In this document: positions 18,601 through 26,025 of the stretch, in pieces
Numbering within the stretch: the first letter of the stretch is position 1
Layout: the number at the start of each line of letters is the position of its first letter
Origin: JAIOPA01 sp964655175
GTDB lineage: Bacteria > Eisenbacteria > RBG-16-71-46
Reading direction: 5' to 3'
DNA: 64,000 nt
Assembly (NCBI GenBank): GCA_964655175.1
Contig: CAZZLY010000001.1
Location: 105,035-169,034 of the forward strand
The notes under the pieces: model-generated
Databases searched by the model: none
Told to the model about the DNA's origin: nothing
What the model saw: the letters and a program-made list of their open reading frames with translations, nothing else
Program-made: the position numbers and the translations under genes

Positions 18601-18849
18601 CCGCTCGGCACGCTGCGTCTGCGTGGCGCGCTGTTCGCGGATCTCGGGGCGATCTGGGACCGCGGGGAGAGTCCGAGGTTCTGGGTGAATCGCAACGGCC
18701 GCCGTCTGCAGGACCCGTACTTCAGCTTCGGCACCGGCATCCGCTCGTGGTTGTTCGGCCTGCCCATGAAGCTCGACGTCGCCTGGGCGAGCGACCTGCA
18801 GGATGCGCGCCGTCCGCGCTGGCACTTCAGCATCGGACCCGAGTTCTAG
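15688..18849 (+). CDS. Exported metallopeptidase / PD40 beta-propeller / outer-membrane barrel fusion
   Basis: A 1053-residue exported protein with three parts. A signal peptide (VGALLCSCLATVAHAQ) is followed by a peptidase-MA-like zinc peptidase domain: HELVH at residues 140-144 and a downstream WFAEGMAEYF helix supplying the third ligand, the gluzincin pattern. Residues about 290-600 carry PD40/WD40-like repeats (WPSISPDGDRVAYFSD, PTWSPDGRQLAFASD, PAWSPDGRKLAFITD). The rest is an Omp85/D15-type surface-antigen barrel (GGYSTIRGYRDFDLIGTR) ending in Phe (IGPEF). The ATG at 15688 follows AGAAAGGA; an ATG at 15712 or GTG at 15658 are alternatives. It lies after the TamA/TamB pair. The substrate is unknown. 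Confidence 0.8.
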   Translation: MSRRGWSAMRLVGALLCSCLATVAHAQYFGQNKVQYRDHDWKTIRSDHFEVFFDAGADSLAMRTLDLSEKTQALFQTRTGHRLSKRIPIILYASHQEFAQTNITSELIDGSTGGFTEALRDRVVVPFSGSYEDFRHVLVHELVHAFQFDIFYNSPGVSLLSGQGLFGVPLWFAEGMAEYFSLGMEPNAEMYVRDGTLTGYLPPLEYAGGYLVYKMGQSALQHLIERYGEDRFREVLKRVRQQRNFERAFQRTYGMSTRRFDEQWREHLRKTYWPTVAHLDHPERFARRLTDHRRDESVLNFWPSISPDGDRVAYFSDRRQYNDVYVMSAFDGRVLKRVLRAERNVMFEAIPLLRTSIAWSPEGDRLALVASSGGRDRLYVVDADDGRLLQQFEIPASELSFPAWSPVSDSIVVSGLSGGRSDLYLVDAKTSRVERLTNDAWDEKEPTWSPDGRQLAFASDRLAPVVLEPLKRRDGFGRYGLYSMDVASREIHFILDTFGEDHAPAWSPDGRKLAFITDASGASNLALYDLDDSTITQLTDLTGGVMSLSWSRRNDRLVFAAFDRGGYDLFAVQEPLTSSSMLQRLKQHVPMAVTPLAVAPLEVERVAHEARGRGALLGNWPDSTTTPDTTTAMGGRRGRAGRGADPMLGEMPLWGSRGGYPQPLADVGADTARAAEPVLTPLLDRGGAFALSDSVLGQEPRPYRWRLAPEAVQVGAIAASSFGFAGSTQLVFSDFLGDHSLYLAGDVFSNSISDANVIGIYSVLPRRTDWSVGAFHLKNYYQSRVTTLGEQLSGAKLFSERSFGALGGLSHPFDRFRRVEMQFTQMFVDLQFYEERPNGDFVRTTRDYRAVSSPSVSLVGDNSLFGEFGPVNGGRWNLTYSPAFALFPKSLAYHTVTFDRRRYVDLTHGYSLGVRTLAGVSTGRDAQAFRVGGYSTIRGYRDFDLIGTRLLMGNVELRFPFIDQLGIVGPLPLGTLRLRGALFADLGAIWDRGESPRFWVNRNGRRLQDPYFSFGTGIRSWLFGLPMKLDVAWASDLQDARRPRWHFSIGPEF

Positions 18850-18863
18850 GAGGTCGCGAGCGC

Positions 18864-20561
18864 ATGGACGCGTTCGATCACGCCTCGCGACTCGAGGCGC
18901 GCGAGGTTCCCGGCTTCGCCACGCCCGAATGGGCCAAGCACGCGGTCTGGTACCAGATCATGGTGGACCGATTCCGCCGCGGTGCCGGCGCTCCGCCGCG
19001 CGCACACGTGCGCGACTGGCGTCAGGCGTGGGACGAGCCGAGCCCGTGGGAGGCCGCCGACCCGCGCGATCCGTATCGCGGCTGGATCTGGGAGCGGCAG
19101 TTGGGCGGCGACCTCGCGGGGTTGCGTGAGGCGTTCCCGTACCTGCGCGAGCTCGGGGTGAACGCGCTCTACCTGCTGCCCGTGTTCCAGGCCGAGAGCC
19201 CGCACAAATACAACGCCACGAACTACCTGCACATCGACGAGCGCTATGGCACCGGCGCGCCCTATGCGGCGAACGAGGCGGTCGAGGACCTGCTCGATCC
19301 ATCGACGTGGCGATTCGATGCGAACGACCGGTTGTTCCTCGAGGTGCTGCGCGACGCCAAGCGCGCCGGCTTCCGCGTGATCCTCGACGGGGTGTTCAAC
19401 CACGTCGGGACCGCGCACCCGGCGTTCCGGGACGTGCGCGAGAAGGGCCCCGCCAGCCGCTACGCGGATTGGTTCGAGATCGAGTCGTGGGAGCCGTTCC
19501 GCTATCGCGGCTGGTTCGGGCACGGCTCGCTGCCGCAGTTCGCCAAGGACGAGGAGCACGGCCTCGCCAGTGCGAGCCTGCGTCAGCACGTGTTCGACGT
19601 GACCCGGCGCTGGATGGATCCCGACGGGGATGGCGATCCGTCGGATGGCATCGACGGGTGGCGTCTGGACGTGCCCAACGAGGTCCCGATCGCGTTCTGG
19701 CAGGAGTGGCGTCGACTCGTGAAGTCCATCAATCCGGAGGCCTACATCACCGGCGAGATCTGGACCCCGGCGCAGCCGTGGCTGCAGGGCGACGCCTTCG
19801 ACGCGGTCATGAACTACGAGTTCGCCACGCCGGTCGTGGCGTGGGTGTTCGACCGTCGTCTGCGCATCCGGGCGCGCGAGTTCGACCGGCGACTGCACGA
19901 GGTGCGCGACCGGCATCCGAGCGAGTCCACTTACGTGATGCAGAATCTGCTCGACAGTCATGACACCGATCGCGCGGTGAGCATGGCGCGCAATCCCGAC
20001 CGCGTGTACAACAAGCTCAATCGCGTGCAGGACACGCCCGAATACGTCGGGGCCAAGCCCGGACCCGAGGAGTACCGACGGCTGCGGCTCGCGGCGCTCA
20101 TCCAGATGACCTACGTGGGTGCGCCCATGATCTGGTACGGCACCGAGGTCGGCATGTGGGGCGCCAACGATCCGCACAATCGCCGTCCCATGCTGTGGCC
20201 GGAACTCGAGCCCTACGGCGACGCGCCGGACAACGCGATCATGCCCGACCTGCTCGCGTGGTACCGCCGCGTCATCGCCCTGCGCAACGCGCATCCCGCG
20301 CTGCGCATCGGCAGCTTCCGCACGGTGTTCGTGGACGACGTGCTGGACGTGTGGGCCTTCGTCCGCGAGTCGCAGGGCGAGGAACTCCTGGTCGTCACCA
20401 GCATGGCCGAGCGCGCGCAGCGCGTGCCGCTGCCCATCGAACTCGGGGGCGGGTGGACGCCGGTGTTCGGCGAGGAGCCCGCCGGCATGGTCGATCGCTT
20501 CCCCGACGTCGTCGTGGGACCGATCACCGGCCGCGTCTGGCATCGCGGCGGCGAGCGATGA
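18864..20561 (+). CDS. Cytoplasmic GH13 alpha-glucan hydrolase (cyclomaltodextrinase/neopullulanase type)
   Basis: A 565-residue GH13 enzyme with no signal peptide, so cytoplasmic. The four conserved GH13 regions are intact: VILDGVFNHVG (region I), GWRLDVPNEV with the Asp nucleophile (II), YITGEIWTPA with the Glu acid/base (III) and NLLDSHDTDR (IV). The DVPNE version of region II is usual in the cyclomaltodextrinase/neopullulanase group that cleaves imported maltodextrins. It lacks the N-terminal starch-binding-like domain of classical members. AGGAGGT lies 9 bases before the ATG. It overlaps malQ by four bases (ATGA), so the pair probably handles linear and branched oligosaccharides brought in by the transporter further downstream. 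Confidence 0.88.
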   Translation: MDAFDHASRLEAREVPGFATPEWAKHAVWYQIMVDRFRRGAGAPPRAHVRDWRQAWDEPSPWEAADPRDPYRGWIWERQLGGDLAGLREAFPYLRELGVNALYLLPVFQAESPHKYNATNYLHIDERYGTGAPYAANEAVEDLLDPSTWRFDANDRLFLEVLRDAKRAGFRVILDGVFNHVGTAHPAFRDVREKGPASRYADWFEIESWEPFRYRGWFGHGSLPQFAKDEEHGLASASLRQHVFDVTRRWMDPDGDGDPSDGIDGWRLDVPNEVPIAFWQEWRRLVKSINPEAYITGEIWTPAQPWLQGDAFDAVMNYEFATPVVAWVFDRRLRIRAREFDRRLHEVRDRHPSESTYVMQNLLDSHDTDRAVSMARNPDRVYNKLNRVQDTPEYVGAKPGPEEYRRLRLAALIQMTYVGAPMIWYGTEVGMWGANDPHNRRPMLWPELEPYGDAPDNAIMPDLLAWYRRVIALRNAHPALRIGSFRTVFVDDVLDVWAFVRESQGEELLVVTSMAERAQRVPLPIELGGGWTPVFGEEPAGMVDRFPDVVVGPITGRVWHRGGER

Positions 20562-21979
20562 GCCGTCCACCCGGGTTGTTCGATCGTCGTCGTGCGGGCG
20601 TGCTGCTCCACCTGTCGAGTCTGCCCGGCCCGCACGGGATCGGGGGGCTCGGGCCCGAGGCGCTGCGCTTCGTCGACTGGTGCGCGACGGCGGGGCTGTC
20701 GCTCTGGCAGATGCTGCCGATCGGACCCGTCGGGGGCGGCGAGAGTCCGTACTCGGCCACCAGCAGCTTCGCCGGCGAGCCGTTGTTCGTGAGCCTCGAA
20801 TGGCTCGCCGACGACGGCCTGCTGCCGCGGGCGCGCCTCGCGGCGCCGGTCGCGTTCGGCCGCGGCCCGGTGCGCTATGCGGCCGCGCGAGCCTTCAAGT
20901 GGGCCCGCTTCACCGAAGCGCACGAGCGGTTCGAGCGCAAGGGCGGCCCCTCGTCGCGGACCTACCGTGCGTTCACCCGCACGCACGCCTCGTGGCTGCC
21001 GGGTTGGTCGCGCTTCTCGGCCCAGCGTCACGGCGGCTCCGAGGCGCTGCAGGCGTTCGTGCAGTACGTGTTCGCCACGCAATGGGAGCGCCTGCGCGTG
21101 CACGCCGGGCTGCAGGGCGTGCATCTGGTCGGGGATCTGCCGATCTTCGTCACGCAGGATTCCGCCGACGTGCAGGACCGCCCCGAACTGTTCCGGCTGG
21201 GCAAGGGAGGGCGACCGCGCGTGGTGACCGGGGTGCCGCCGGACTGCTTCTCGGCCGACGGCCAGCTCTGGGGGCATCCGCACTACGCCTGGGCCGCGCA
21301 TCGGCGCGAGCGGTTCCACTGGTGGATCGAACGCGTGCGTTTGGCGCTCGAGCGCTTCGATGCGTTGCGCATCGATCATTTCGTGGGGTTCGTCCACGCC
21401 TACGAGATCCCCGGCGATGCGACCTCGGCGCGGATCGGTCGTTGGCGGCCCACGCCGGGTCGTGAACTGCTCACCGCGGTACGTCGTGCGCTCGGGCCGC
21501 TGCCGCTCATCGCCGAGGACCTGGGCAACGTGACGCGCGAGGTGGTGCGTCTGCGCGAGGATTTCGGGTTGCCCGGCATGAAGCTGCTGCACAACGCGTT
21601 CTACGACCCCGACCATCCCGACCTGCCGCATCACCATCCGCTCGATGCCGTGGTCTATCCGGGCACGCACGACAACGACACCTCGCGCGGTTGGGTGAGG
21701 GGGCTGTCGCGCGAGGTGCGGGAGCGGTTCGTACGTGTGGCGGGTGGGGACGTGCGCCGTCCCGAGGAGGCCCTCGTGCGCATGGCCTGGGGCAGTACCG
21801 CCCGCACCGCGATCGCCTCGATGCAGGACCTGCTCGGGCTGGGCCCGGAAGCCCGGCTCAACGTGCCCGGGGTGGCCGAGGGCAACTGGGTCTGGCGCAT
21901 GGCTCCGGGGGCGCCCACAGGGCCTCTGGCGGCCCGTCTGCGGGCTCTGACGGCCGATACCGGCCGGCTGCCCGGCTGA
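20558..21979 (+). CDS. malQ: 4-alpha-glucanotransferase (amylomaltase, GH77)
   Basis: Transfers alpha-1,4-glucan segments between maltooligosaccharides in the cytoplasm. The 473-residue protein starts GVLLHLSSLPGPHGIGGLG, the family N-terminus. It has WQMLPIGPVGGGESPYSATSSFAG and the nucleophile region ALRIDHFVGFVHAYEIP. The acid/base region LIAEDLGNVT and the YPGTHDNDTSRGW segment follow. It is slightly short for the family but complete. It is coupled to the GH13 gene upstream through an ATGA overlap. A strong palindromic terminator lies 62 bases downstream, before the convergent gene. Confidence 0.95.
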   Translation: MSRPPGLFDRRRAGVLLHLSSLPGPHGIGGLGPEALRFVDWCATAGLSLWQMLPIGPVGGGESPYSATSSFAGEPLFVSLEWLADDGLLPRARLAAPVAFGRGPVRYAAARAFKWARFTEAHERFERKGGPSSRTYRAFTRTHASWLPGWSRFSAQRHGGSEALQAFVQYVFATQWERLRVHAGLQGVHLVGDLPIFVTQDSADVQDRPELFRLGKGGRPRVVTGVPPDCFSADGQLWGHPHYAWAAHRRERFHWWIERVRLALERFDALRIDHFVGFVHAYEIPGDATSARIGRWRPTPGRELLTAVRRALGPLPLIAEDLGNVTREVVRLREDFGLPGMKLLHNAFYDPDHPDLPHHHPLDAVVYPGTHDNDTSRGWVRGLSREVRERFVRVAGGDVRRPEEALVRMAWGSTARTAIASMQDLLGLGPEARLNVPGVAEGNWVWRMAPGAPTGPLAARLRALTADTGRLPG

Positions 21980-22041
21980 GGCCCCGTCGGCGCGCCTGCG
22001 GGCGTGCTGGCGCGTTCAGACCGCGGCCCAGAGGAAACAGG

Positions 22042-22073
22042 ACGGCCCCCGTCGGGATCCCGACGGGGGCCGT
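22042..22073. terminator. Bidirectional terminator, perfect 32-base palindrome
   Basis: ACGGCCCCCGTCGGGA is followed directly by its exact reverse complement, giving a 16-bp GC-rich arm pair. It lies between convergent genes (malQ ends at 21979, the GH13 gene ends at 22091), so it can terminate both. There is no U-run, which is usual in such GC-rich genomes. Confidence 0.75.
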
Positions 22074-22090
22074 TCCGTGATGCGGTGACG

Positions 22091-24604
22091 TCAGAGGCGA
22101 ACGAGCCGGGCGGTACGCAGGCCCTCGGGGGTGCGCAGCTGCACGAAGTAAAGGCCCGGGGCGCTCGTGTGACCGCGGCCGTCGCGGCCGTCCCACGCCA
22201 GCAGGTGGTCGCCGCTCTCGTACACGCCGTCCGCGACCACCGCGACCTCACGGCCGGACACGTCGTGCACCGACAGGCGGACCGCCGCGCGGGTCGGGAG
22301 CGTGAACGACAGCGCCGAGGCGCGGTTCGTCGGGTTGGGCCACGGCGCGGCCAGCGCGAGCGTGGACGCCCGCGGGGCCGGGGGCGCGACACCGACGAAC
22401 GAGTTCGGAGCGAGCACGATGAACGCCATCTTCGGCACCTTGAGCGTGATCGACTGATTGAAGCCGTCGTACGCACCGCCGTTGGCGAGCAGCGTGCCGG
22501 CGTTGGACGGACCCGAACCGCCGTAGCGCGTGTCCTGGCTGTTCACCAGTTCGGTCCACGTGCCGCCCTGCGGCATACCGATCTGGTAGATGGGGTAGTC
22601 GGTGTTCGACCAGTTGGCCAGGATCACGATCGGGTTGCCGCTCCCGTCCGTGCGGCGCCAGCCGATGACGTTGCCGGCCTCGTTGACGTGGAACACGTGC
22701 GTCGCACTGTTCGCGAACAGCGGCGCGAGCGACGTGCGCAGCGAGATGAGGCGGCTGAAGAACGCGTACACGCCCGCGCCCACGGTGCCCGTCTTCTTGG
22801 ACCAGTCGAGACGGCCGGTGTTGTCGGGGGCGGGGTTGAACGGGTTGGACTCGAGCCATTCGTCGCCCTGCAGCATGGCCGGCACGCCCATCGAGGTGAG
22901 CGTGGTGCCGAGCGCCAGCAGCGTGCGGCCGCGCGCCCAGACGTCGTCGTGCGGTGCGGTCGAGTCGATGGTCTTGCACAGGCGCTGGCCACCGGTGGAC
23001 GGCCACGCCTCGTCGTGCAACTGCACGTAGTGGTACGCGCGCTGCTGCTGCACGTAGTACCCGGCACCCAGGAGCGCGGTGCGGACGTCGTTCATGCTCG
23101 GATCGCCGAAGGCGGCCGCGAACACGGCGTTCCGGATGTTGTCGCGGAACTGCATGCTGTACTGGCTGTCGAAGCCGGCGCCGCCCAGGCTCGTGGGCGT
23201 CGAGACGGCGGCTTCGGTGGGCAGGTTCTCGGCGATCGTGACCTTGTCCACGAAGCGCTGGTTCTTCTCGTTGTTGAACCGCTGCATGATGGACCAGCCC
23301 GACGAGACGTTGGGGCCGACCTTCATGAACGCGGTGCCGTCCATGCGGAAGCCGTCGAGGTGGTACTCGTTCATCCAGACGTGCGCGCTGTGCGCGATCT
23401 GCTCGGCGACGGCGGGGCGGCTGAAGTTGGGCTGCGAACCCCAGGGCGTCGAGGCGTCCGGCGTGCAGAACCACGACTGCGTACCGTCGTAGTTCCACAG
23501 GTAGTTGTCGGTCGGCGAGTAGTGGTTCCAGACGAGGTCGAGCAGCACCGCGATGCCGTTGCGGTGGAGCGTGTTCACCATGGCCTTGAACTCGTCCGGC
23601 GTGCCGTAGCTGCCCTCGGGCGCGAAGAACGTCACCGGGTTGTAGCCGGCCGAGATGTTGGACGGGTACTCGGTGATCGGACACAGCTGCACCGCGTTCA
23701 CGCCGAGCGCCTTGAGGTGCGCCACGCGCGCCGTCACGTCGGCGAAGCGCGACGGGTTGGGCGTCGTGCCCGCCGGGTCGTTGAGGCCGGCGAACGTGCC
23801 CACGTGCATCTGGTAGATGACCATGCGGTCGAGCGACGGCGTCGTCCAGCTCGTGTCGGTCCACGTGTAGCGGAACGGGTTCTCGACGATCGAGTTGTAG
23901 CCCGCCGGGGCGTTGAATGCGCGCGCGATCGGGTCCGGCGCGTAGCCGCCGTCGGCGGTGCGCGTCGGGAAGTAGAACTTGTACTCCGAGCGGTCGGTGA
24001 CGTTGAGCCCGCGCGCGGTGAACCACTCGCCGGTCTTGGTCATGGCGAGCGTGTTCCAGTTGTTGAACGCGCCGCGCACGTAAGCCGTCGCGACGTCGGG
24101 CGCCCAGACCTTGAACACGGCGGCGCCGCCGTTGACGAGGGTGGCACCCGGCGGCGCGTGCTCGAACGTCGTGAAGTTGATGCCGAAGCCTGCGGCATCG
24201 GCGGGCACGGTGGCGGTGATGCCGTTCGTGCTCAGGTAGGCGTTGTTGGCGCCGTCCGTGTACTGGATCCAGTACCGCTCGGTGGTGGAGGCCGTGGCCG
24301 GGATCTGCGCGGCCCACAGGTCGTAGGGCCCACGCGTGCCGATGCGCGAGGCCGCGATCGTGGAGGAGGTCGCGCCGACGATCAGGCGCACCGAGGCGGA
24401 CGTGAGGTCGTTGCGATACGACTGGAAGCGCACCTGGAACGATTCGCCGTTCACAGGACACAGGGGCCGACGATCCTGCCAGGGGTAGTGCGAGAGGCCG
24501 TTCCACTCGACGTTCCCATCCGCGGACGCGGCGAACGACGAACCGACCGACAGGCACAGCAGGAGGCCCGTGAGGACCGAGGTCATTCTCTGGTGCAGGC
24601 GCAT
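22091..24604 (-). CDS. Secreted branching-enzyme-like GH13 with C-terminal FlgD-like sorting domain
   Basis: An 837-residue exported enzyme. The ATG at 24604 (GGAGG 5 bases upstream) gives a signal peptide ending around SSFAAS; a TTG at 24628 is less likely. An Ig-like region and a CBM48-type module (VFKVWAPDVATAYVRGAFNNW, about residue 165) precede a GH13 barrel with intact regions: VLLDLVWNHYS, DGFRMDGTAF, VTIAENLP and QLHDEAW. The HDE form recalls glycogen-branching enzymes, but branching, amylase and isoamylase activity cannot be separated by eye. The last about 80 residues (PWPNPTNRASALSFTLP ... VHDVSGREVAVV ... WDGRDGRGHTSAPGLYFVQL) are an FlgD-like Ig domain, as in cargo of type IX-like secretion. 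Translation is convergent to malQ and divergent from the esterase gene. Confidence 0.82.
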   Translation of the reverse strand: MRLHQRMTSVLTGLLLCLSVGSSFAASADGNVEWNGLSHYPWQDRRPLCPVNGESFQVRFQSYRNDLTSASVRLIVGATSSTIAASRIGTRGPYDLWAAQIPATASTTERYWIQYTDGANNAYLSTNGITATVPADAAGFGINFTTFEHAPPGATLVNGGAAVFKVWAPDVATAYVRGAFNNWNTLAMTKTGEWFTARGLNVTDRSEYKFYFPTRTADGGYAPDPIARAFNAPAGYNSIVENPFRYTWTDTSWTTPSLDRMVIYQMHVGTFAGLNDPAGTTPNPSRFADVTARVAHLKALGVNAVQLCPITEYPSNISAGYNPVTFFAPEGSYGTPDEFKAMVNTLHRNGIAVLLDLVWNHYSPTDNYLWNYDGTQSWFCTPDASTPWGSQPNFSRPAVAEQIAHSAHVWMNEYHLDGFRMDGTAFMKVGPNVSSGWSIMQRFNNEKNQRFVDKVTIAENLPTEAAVSTPTSLGGAGFDSQYSMQFRDNIRNAVFAAAFGDPSMNDVRTALLGAGYYVQQQRAYHYVQLHDEAWPSTGGQRLCKTIDSTAPHDDVWARGRTLLALGTTLTSMGVPAMLQGDEWLESNPFNPAPDNTGRLDWSKKTGTVGAGVYAFFSRLISLRTSLAPLFANSATHVFHVNEAGNVIGWRRTDGSGNPIVILANWSNTDYPIYQIGMPQGGTWTELVNSQDTRYGGSGPSNAGTLLANGGAYDGFNQSITLKVPKMAFIVLAPNSFVGVAPPAPRASTLALAAPWPNPTNRASALSFTLPTRAAVRLSVHDVSGREVAVVADGVYESGDHLLAWDGRDGRGHTSAPGLYFVQLRTPEGLRTARLVRL

Positions 24605-24760
24605 GCATCCTCCATGGAGTGGCTTCAAGGATAGCGATGCGAACGGGTCCGCAGCAAGGGCCGACCGCGGTCGGGCACGGCCATAAGGGATGCGATAACC
24701 TATTCAGCGTCGGTAAGATACGGCAATCCGGCAAGTGCACCCGAACAGGAGGGCTCCGCC

Positions 24761-25951
24761 ATGCGCGCAAGGTACGGTTGGGCGATCGGTGCGGTGGTCT
24801 GCGGCGTCGTGGGCCTCTCGTCGGGCGCCGCCGCCGCGGTCCGGTTCGAGGTCCGCGTGCCGGCGAGCACGCCGCCCGACGCGGTGCTGCAGATCTGCGG
24901 GGACCGGACCGAGCTGGGGATGTGGAGCGGCCGCGGCGTGCGGCTGACGCGACTCGAGGACGGCCGGCACGTGGGCGAGGTCGAGCTGCCCGCGGGGACC
25001 CCGTTCCAGTTCAAGGTGACCCGGGGCGGCTGGGACACGGTCGAGAAATCGGCCACGGGCGAGGAGATCGCCAATCGTCAGGCCGTCGCCACCGGTGGGG
25101 CCGATACGATCGCGATCGTGGTCGCCGGATGGCGCGACGGACTCGAGAAGCCGGTGGTGCGCCGCAGTACGATCACCGGGGACGTCCGCCGTCATGCCGC
25201 GTTCCCGTCCCGGTTCGTGTCCGCGCGCGACGTGCTCGTGTGGTTACCGCCGGGCTACGACGCCCAGCCGCGCCGCCGTTACCCCGTGGTGCTGTTCCAC
25301 GACGGGCAGAACGTGTTCGACGGCGCGACGAGTTTCCTGCCGGGCTTGGAGTGGGGCGCCGACGAGACCGCCGACCATCTGATCCGCAGCGGTCGCATGG
25401 CCCCGTGCATCGTGGTGGCGGTCGCCAACTCGCCGCAGCGGCGCGACGACTACACGTTCGAGGTGGACGGCCGATACGGTGGCGGTCGGTCGGCCGAGTA
25501 CGCGCGCTTCCTGATCGAGGAACTGTTGCCGTTCCTGGATCGCACCTATCGCACGCGCACGCAGGCCGCCGATCGTACGGTGATCGGTTCGTCGCTCGGC
25601 GGGCTCGTCTCGCTCGACCTGGGATTGCAGCATCCCGAGGTGTTCGGCCGGGTGGGCGTGATCTCGCCGGCCGTGTGGTGGGCCGATCGCGCGATCGTCG
25701 CGCGCGTGACGGCCACCGGGCATCGGCCGCTGCGCGTCTGGCTCGACGTCGGGACCGAGGAGAGCACGCCGACCGCCGATGGGCATCGCGAGTGGCTCGA
25801 GAGTGCGGAGGCGTTGCGGGCCGCGCTCGTGGGTGCGGGCTGGCGGGAGGGACGGGACCTGCATTACGAGGTCGTCGAGGGCGCCCGGCATCAGGAGCCC
25901 GCGTGGGCGGCACGGCTCGAGCGCGTCCTGGAGTGGCTGCAGGCTCGGTGA
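24761..25951 (+). CDS. Exported CBM20-linked esterase (Fes/esterase D-like alpha/beta hydrolase)
   Basis: A 396-residue protein with a signal peptide (GAVVCGVVGLSSGAAAA). Residues about 27-125 look like a CBM20 starch-binding domain (FEVRVPASTPPDAVLQICGD, GMWS, VELPAGTPFQFKVTRGGWDTVEK, ANR). Residues about 140-396 are a putative-esterase (PF00756-type) alpha/beta hydrolase: VLVWLPPGYD, VVLFHDGQNVFD, the nucleophile elbow GSSLGG with Ser278, WLDVGTEE (Asp) and GARHQEPAW with His377. GGAGG precedes the ATG. Enterochelin-esterase-like hydrolases joined to CBM20/CBM48 are known, but the natural ester here is unclear: acetylated glucan or a phenolic ester are guesses. A terminator follows. Confidence 0.8.
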   Translation: MRARYGWAIGAVVCGVVGLSSGAAAAVRFEVRVPASTPPDAVLQICGDRTELGMWSGRGVRLTRLEDGRHVGEVELPAGTPFQFKVTRGGWDTVEKSATGEEIANRQAVATGGADTIAIVVAGWRDGLEKPVVRRSTITGDVRRHAAFPSRFVSARDVLVWLPPGYDAQPRRRYPVVLFHDGQNVFDGATSFLPGLEWGADETADHLIRSGRMAPCIVVAVANSPQRRDDYTFEVDGRYGGGRSAEYARFLIEELLPFLDRTYRTRTQAADRTVIGSSLGGLVSLDLGLQHPEVFGRVGVISPAVWWADRAIVARVTATGHRPLRVWLDVGTEESTPTADGHREWLESAEALRAALVGAGWREGRDLHYEVVEGARHQEPAWAARLERVLEWLQAR

Positions 25952-25976
25952 CCGGGGCCGGGGGGCGGACGCGACA

Positions 25977-26007
25977 AGGCCCCGCGGGTCGGTGACCCGC
26001 GGGGCCT
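25977..26007. terminator. Bidirectional terminator hairpin
   Basis: A 14-bp perfect stem (AGGCCCCGCGGGTC with its complement) and a 3-base loop lie between the convergent esterase gene (ends 25951) and the end of the starch operon (26026). Confidence 0.75.
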
Positions 26008-26025
26008 CGCGTGTGTTCGAGCCGC

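Noticed and set aside
15691..18825. Minus-strand 1044-codon open frame opposite the peptidase-barrel fusion
   Set aside because: Shadow of a strongly supported gene; Arg/Glu/His-rich composition without any motif.
22042..22073. Perfect palindrome as an IS end or recombination site
   Set aside because: It sits between convergent stops and matches the pattern of the other bidirectional terminators at 25977 and 41606.
22004..24634. Plus-strand 876-codon open frame opposite the secreted GH13 gene
   Set aside because: It mirrors the GH13 frame in GC-rich DNA, is dominated by Arg/Val/Gly/His, and has no domain; the GH13 reading is fully supported by active-site motifs.
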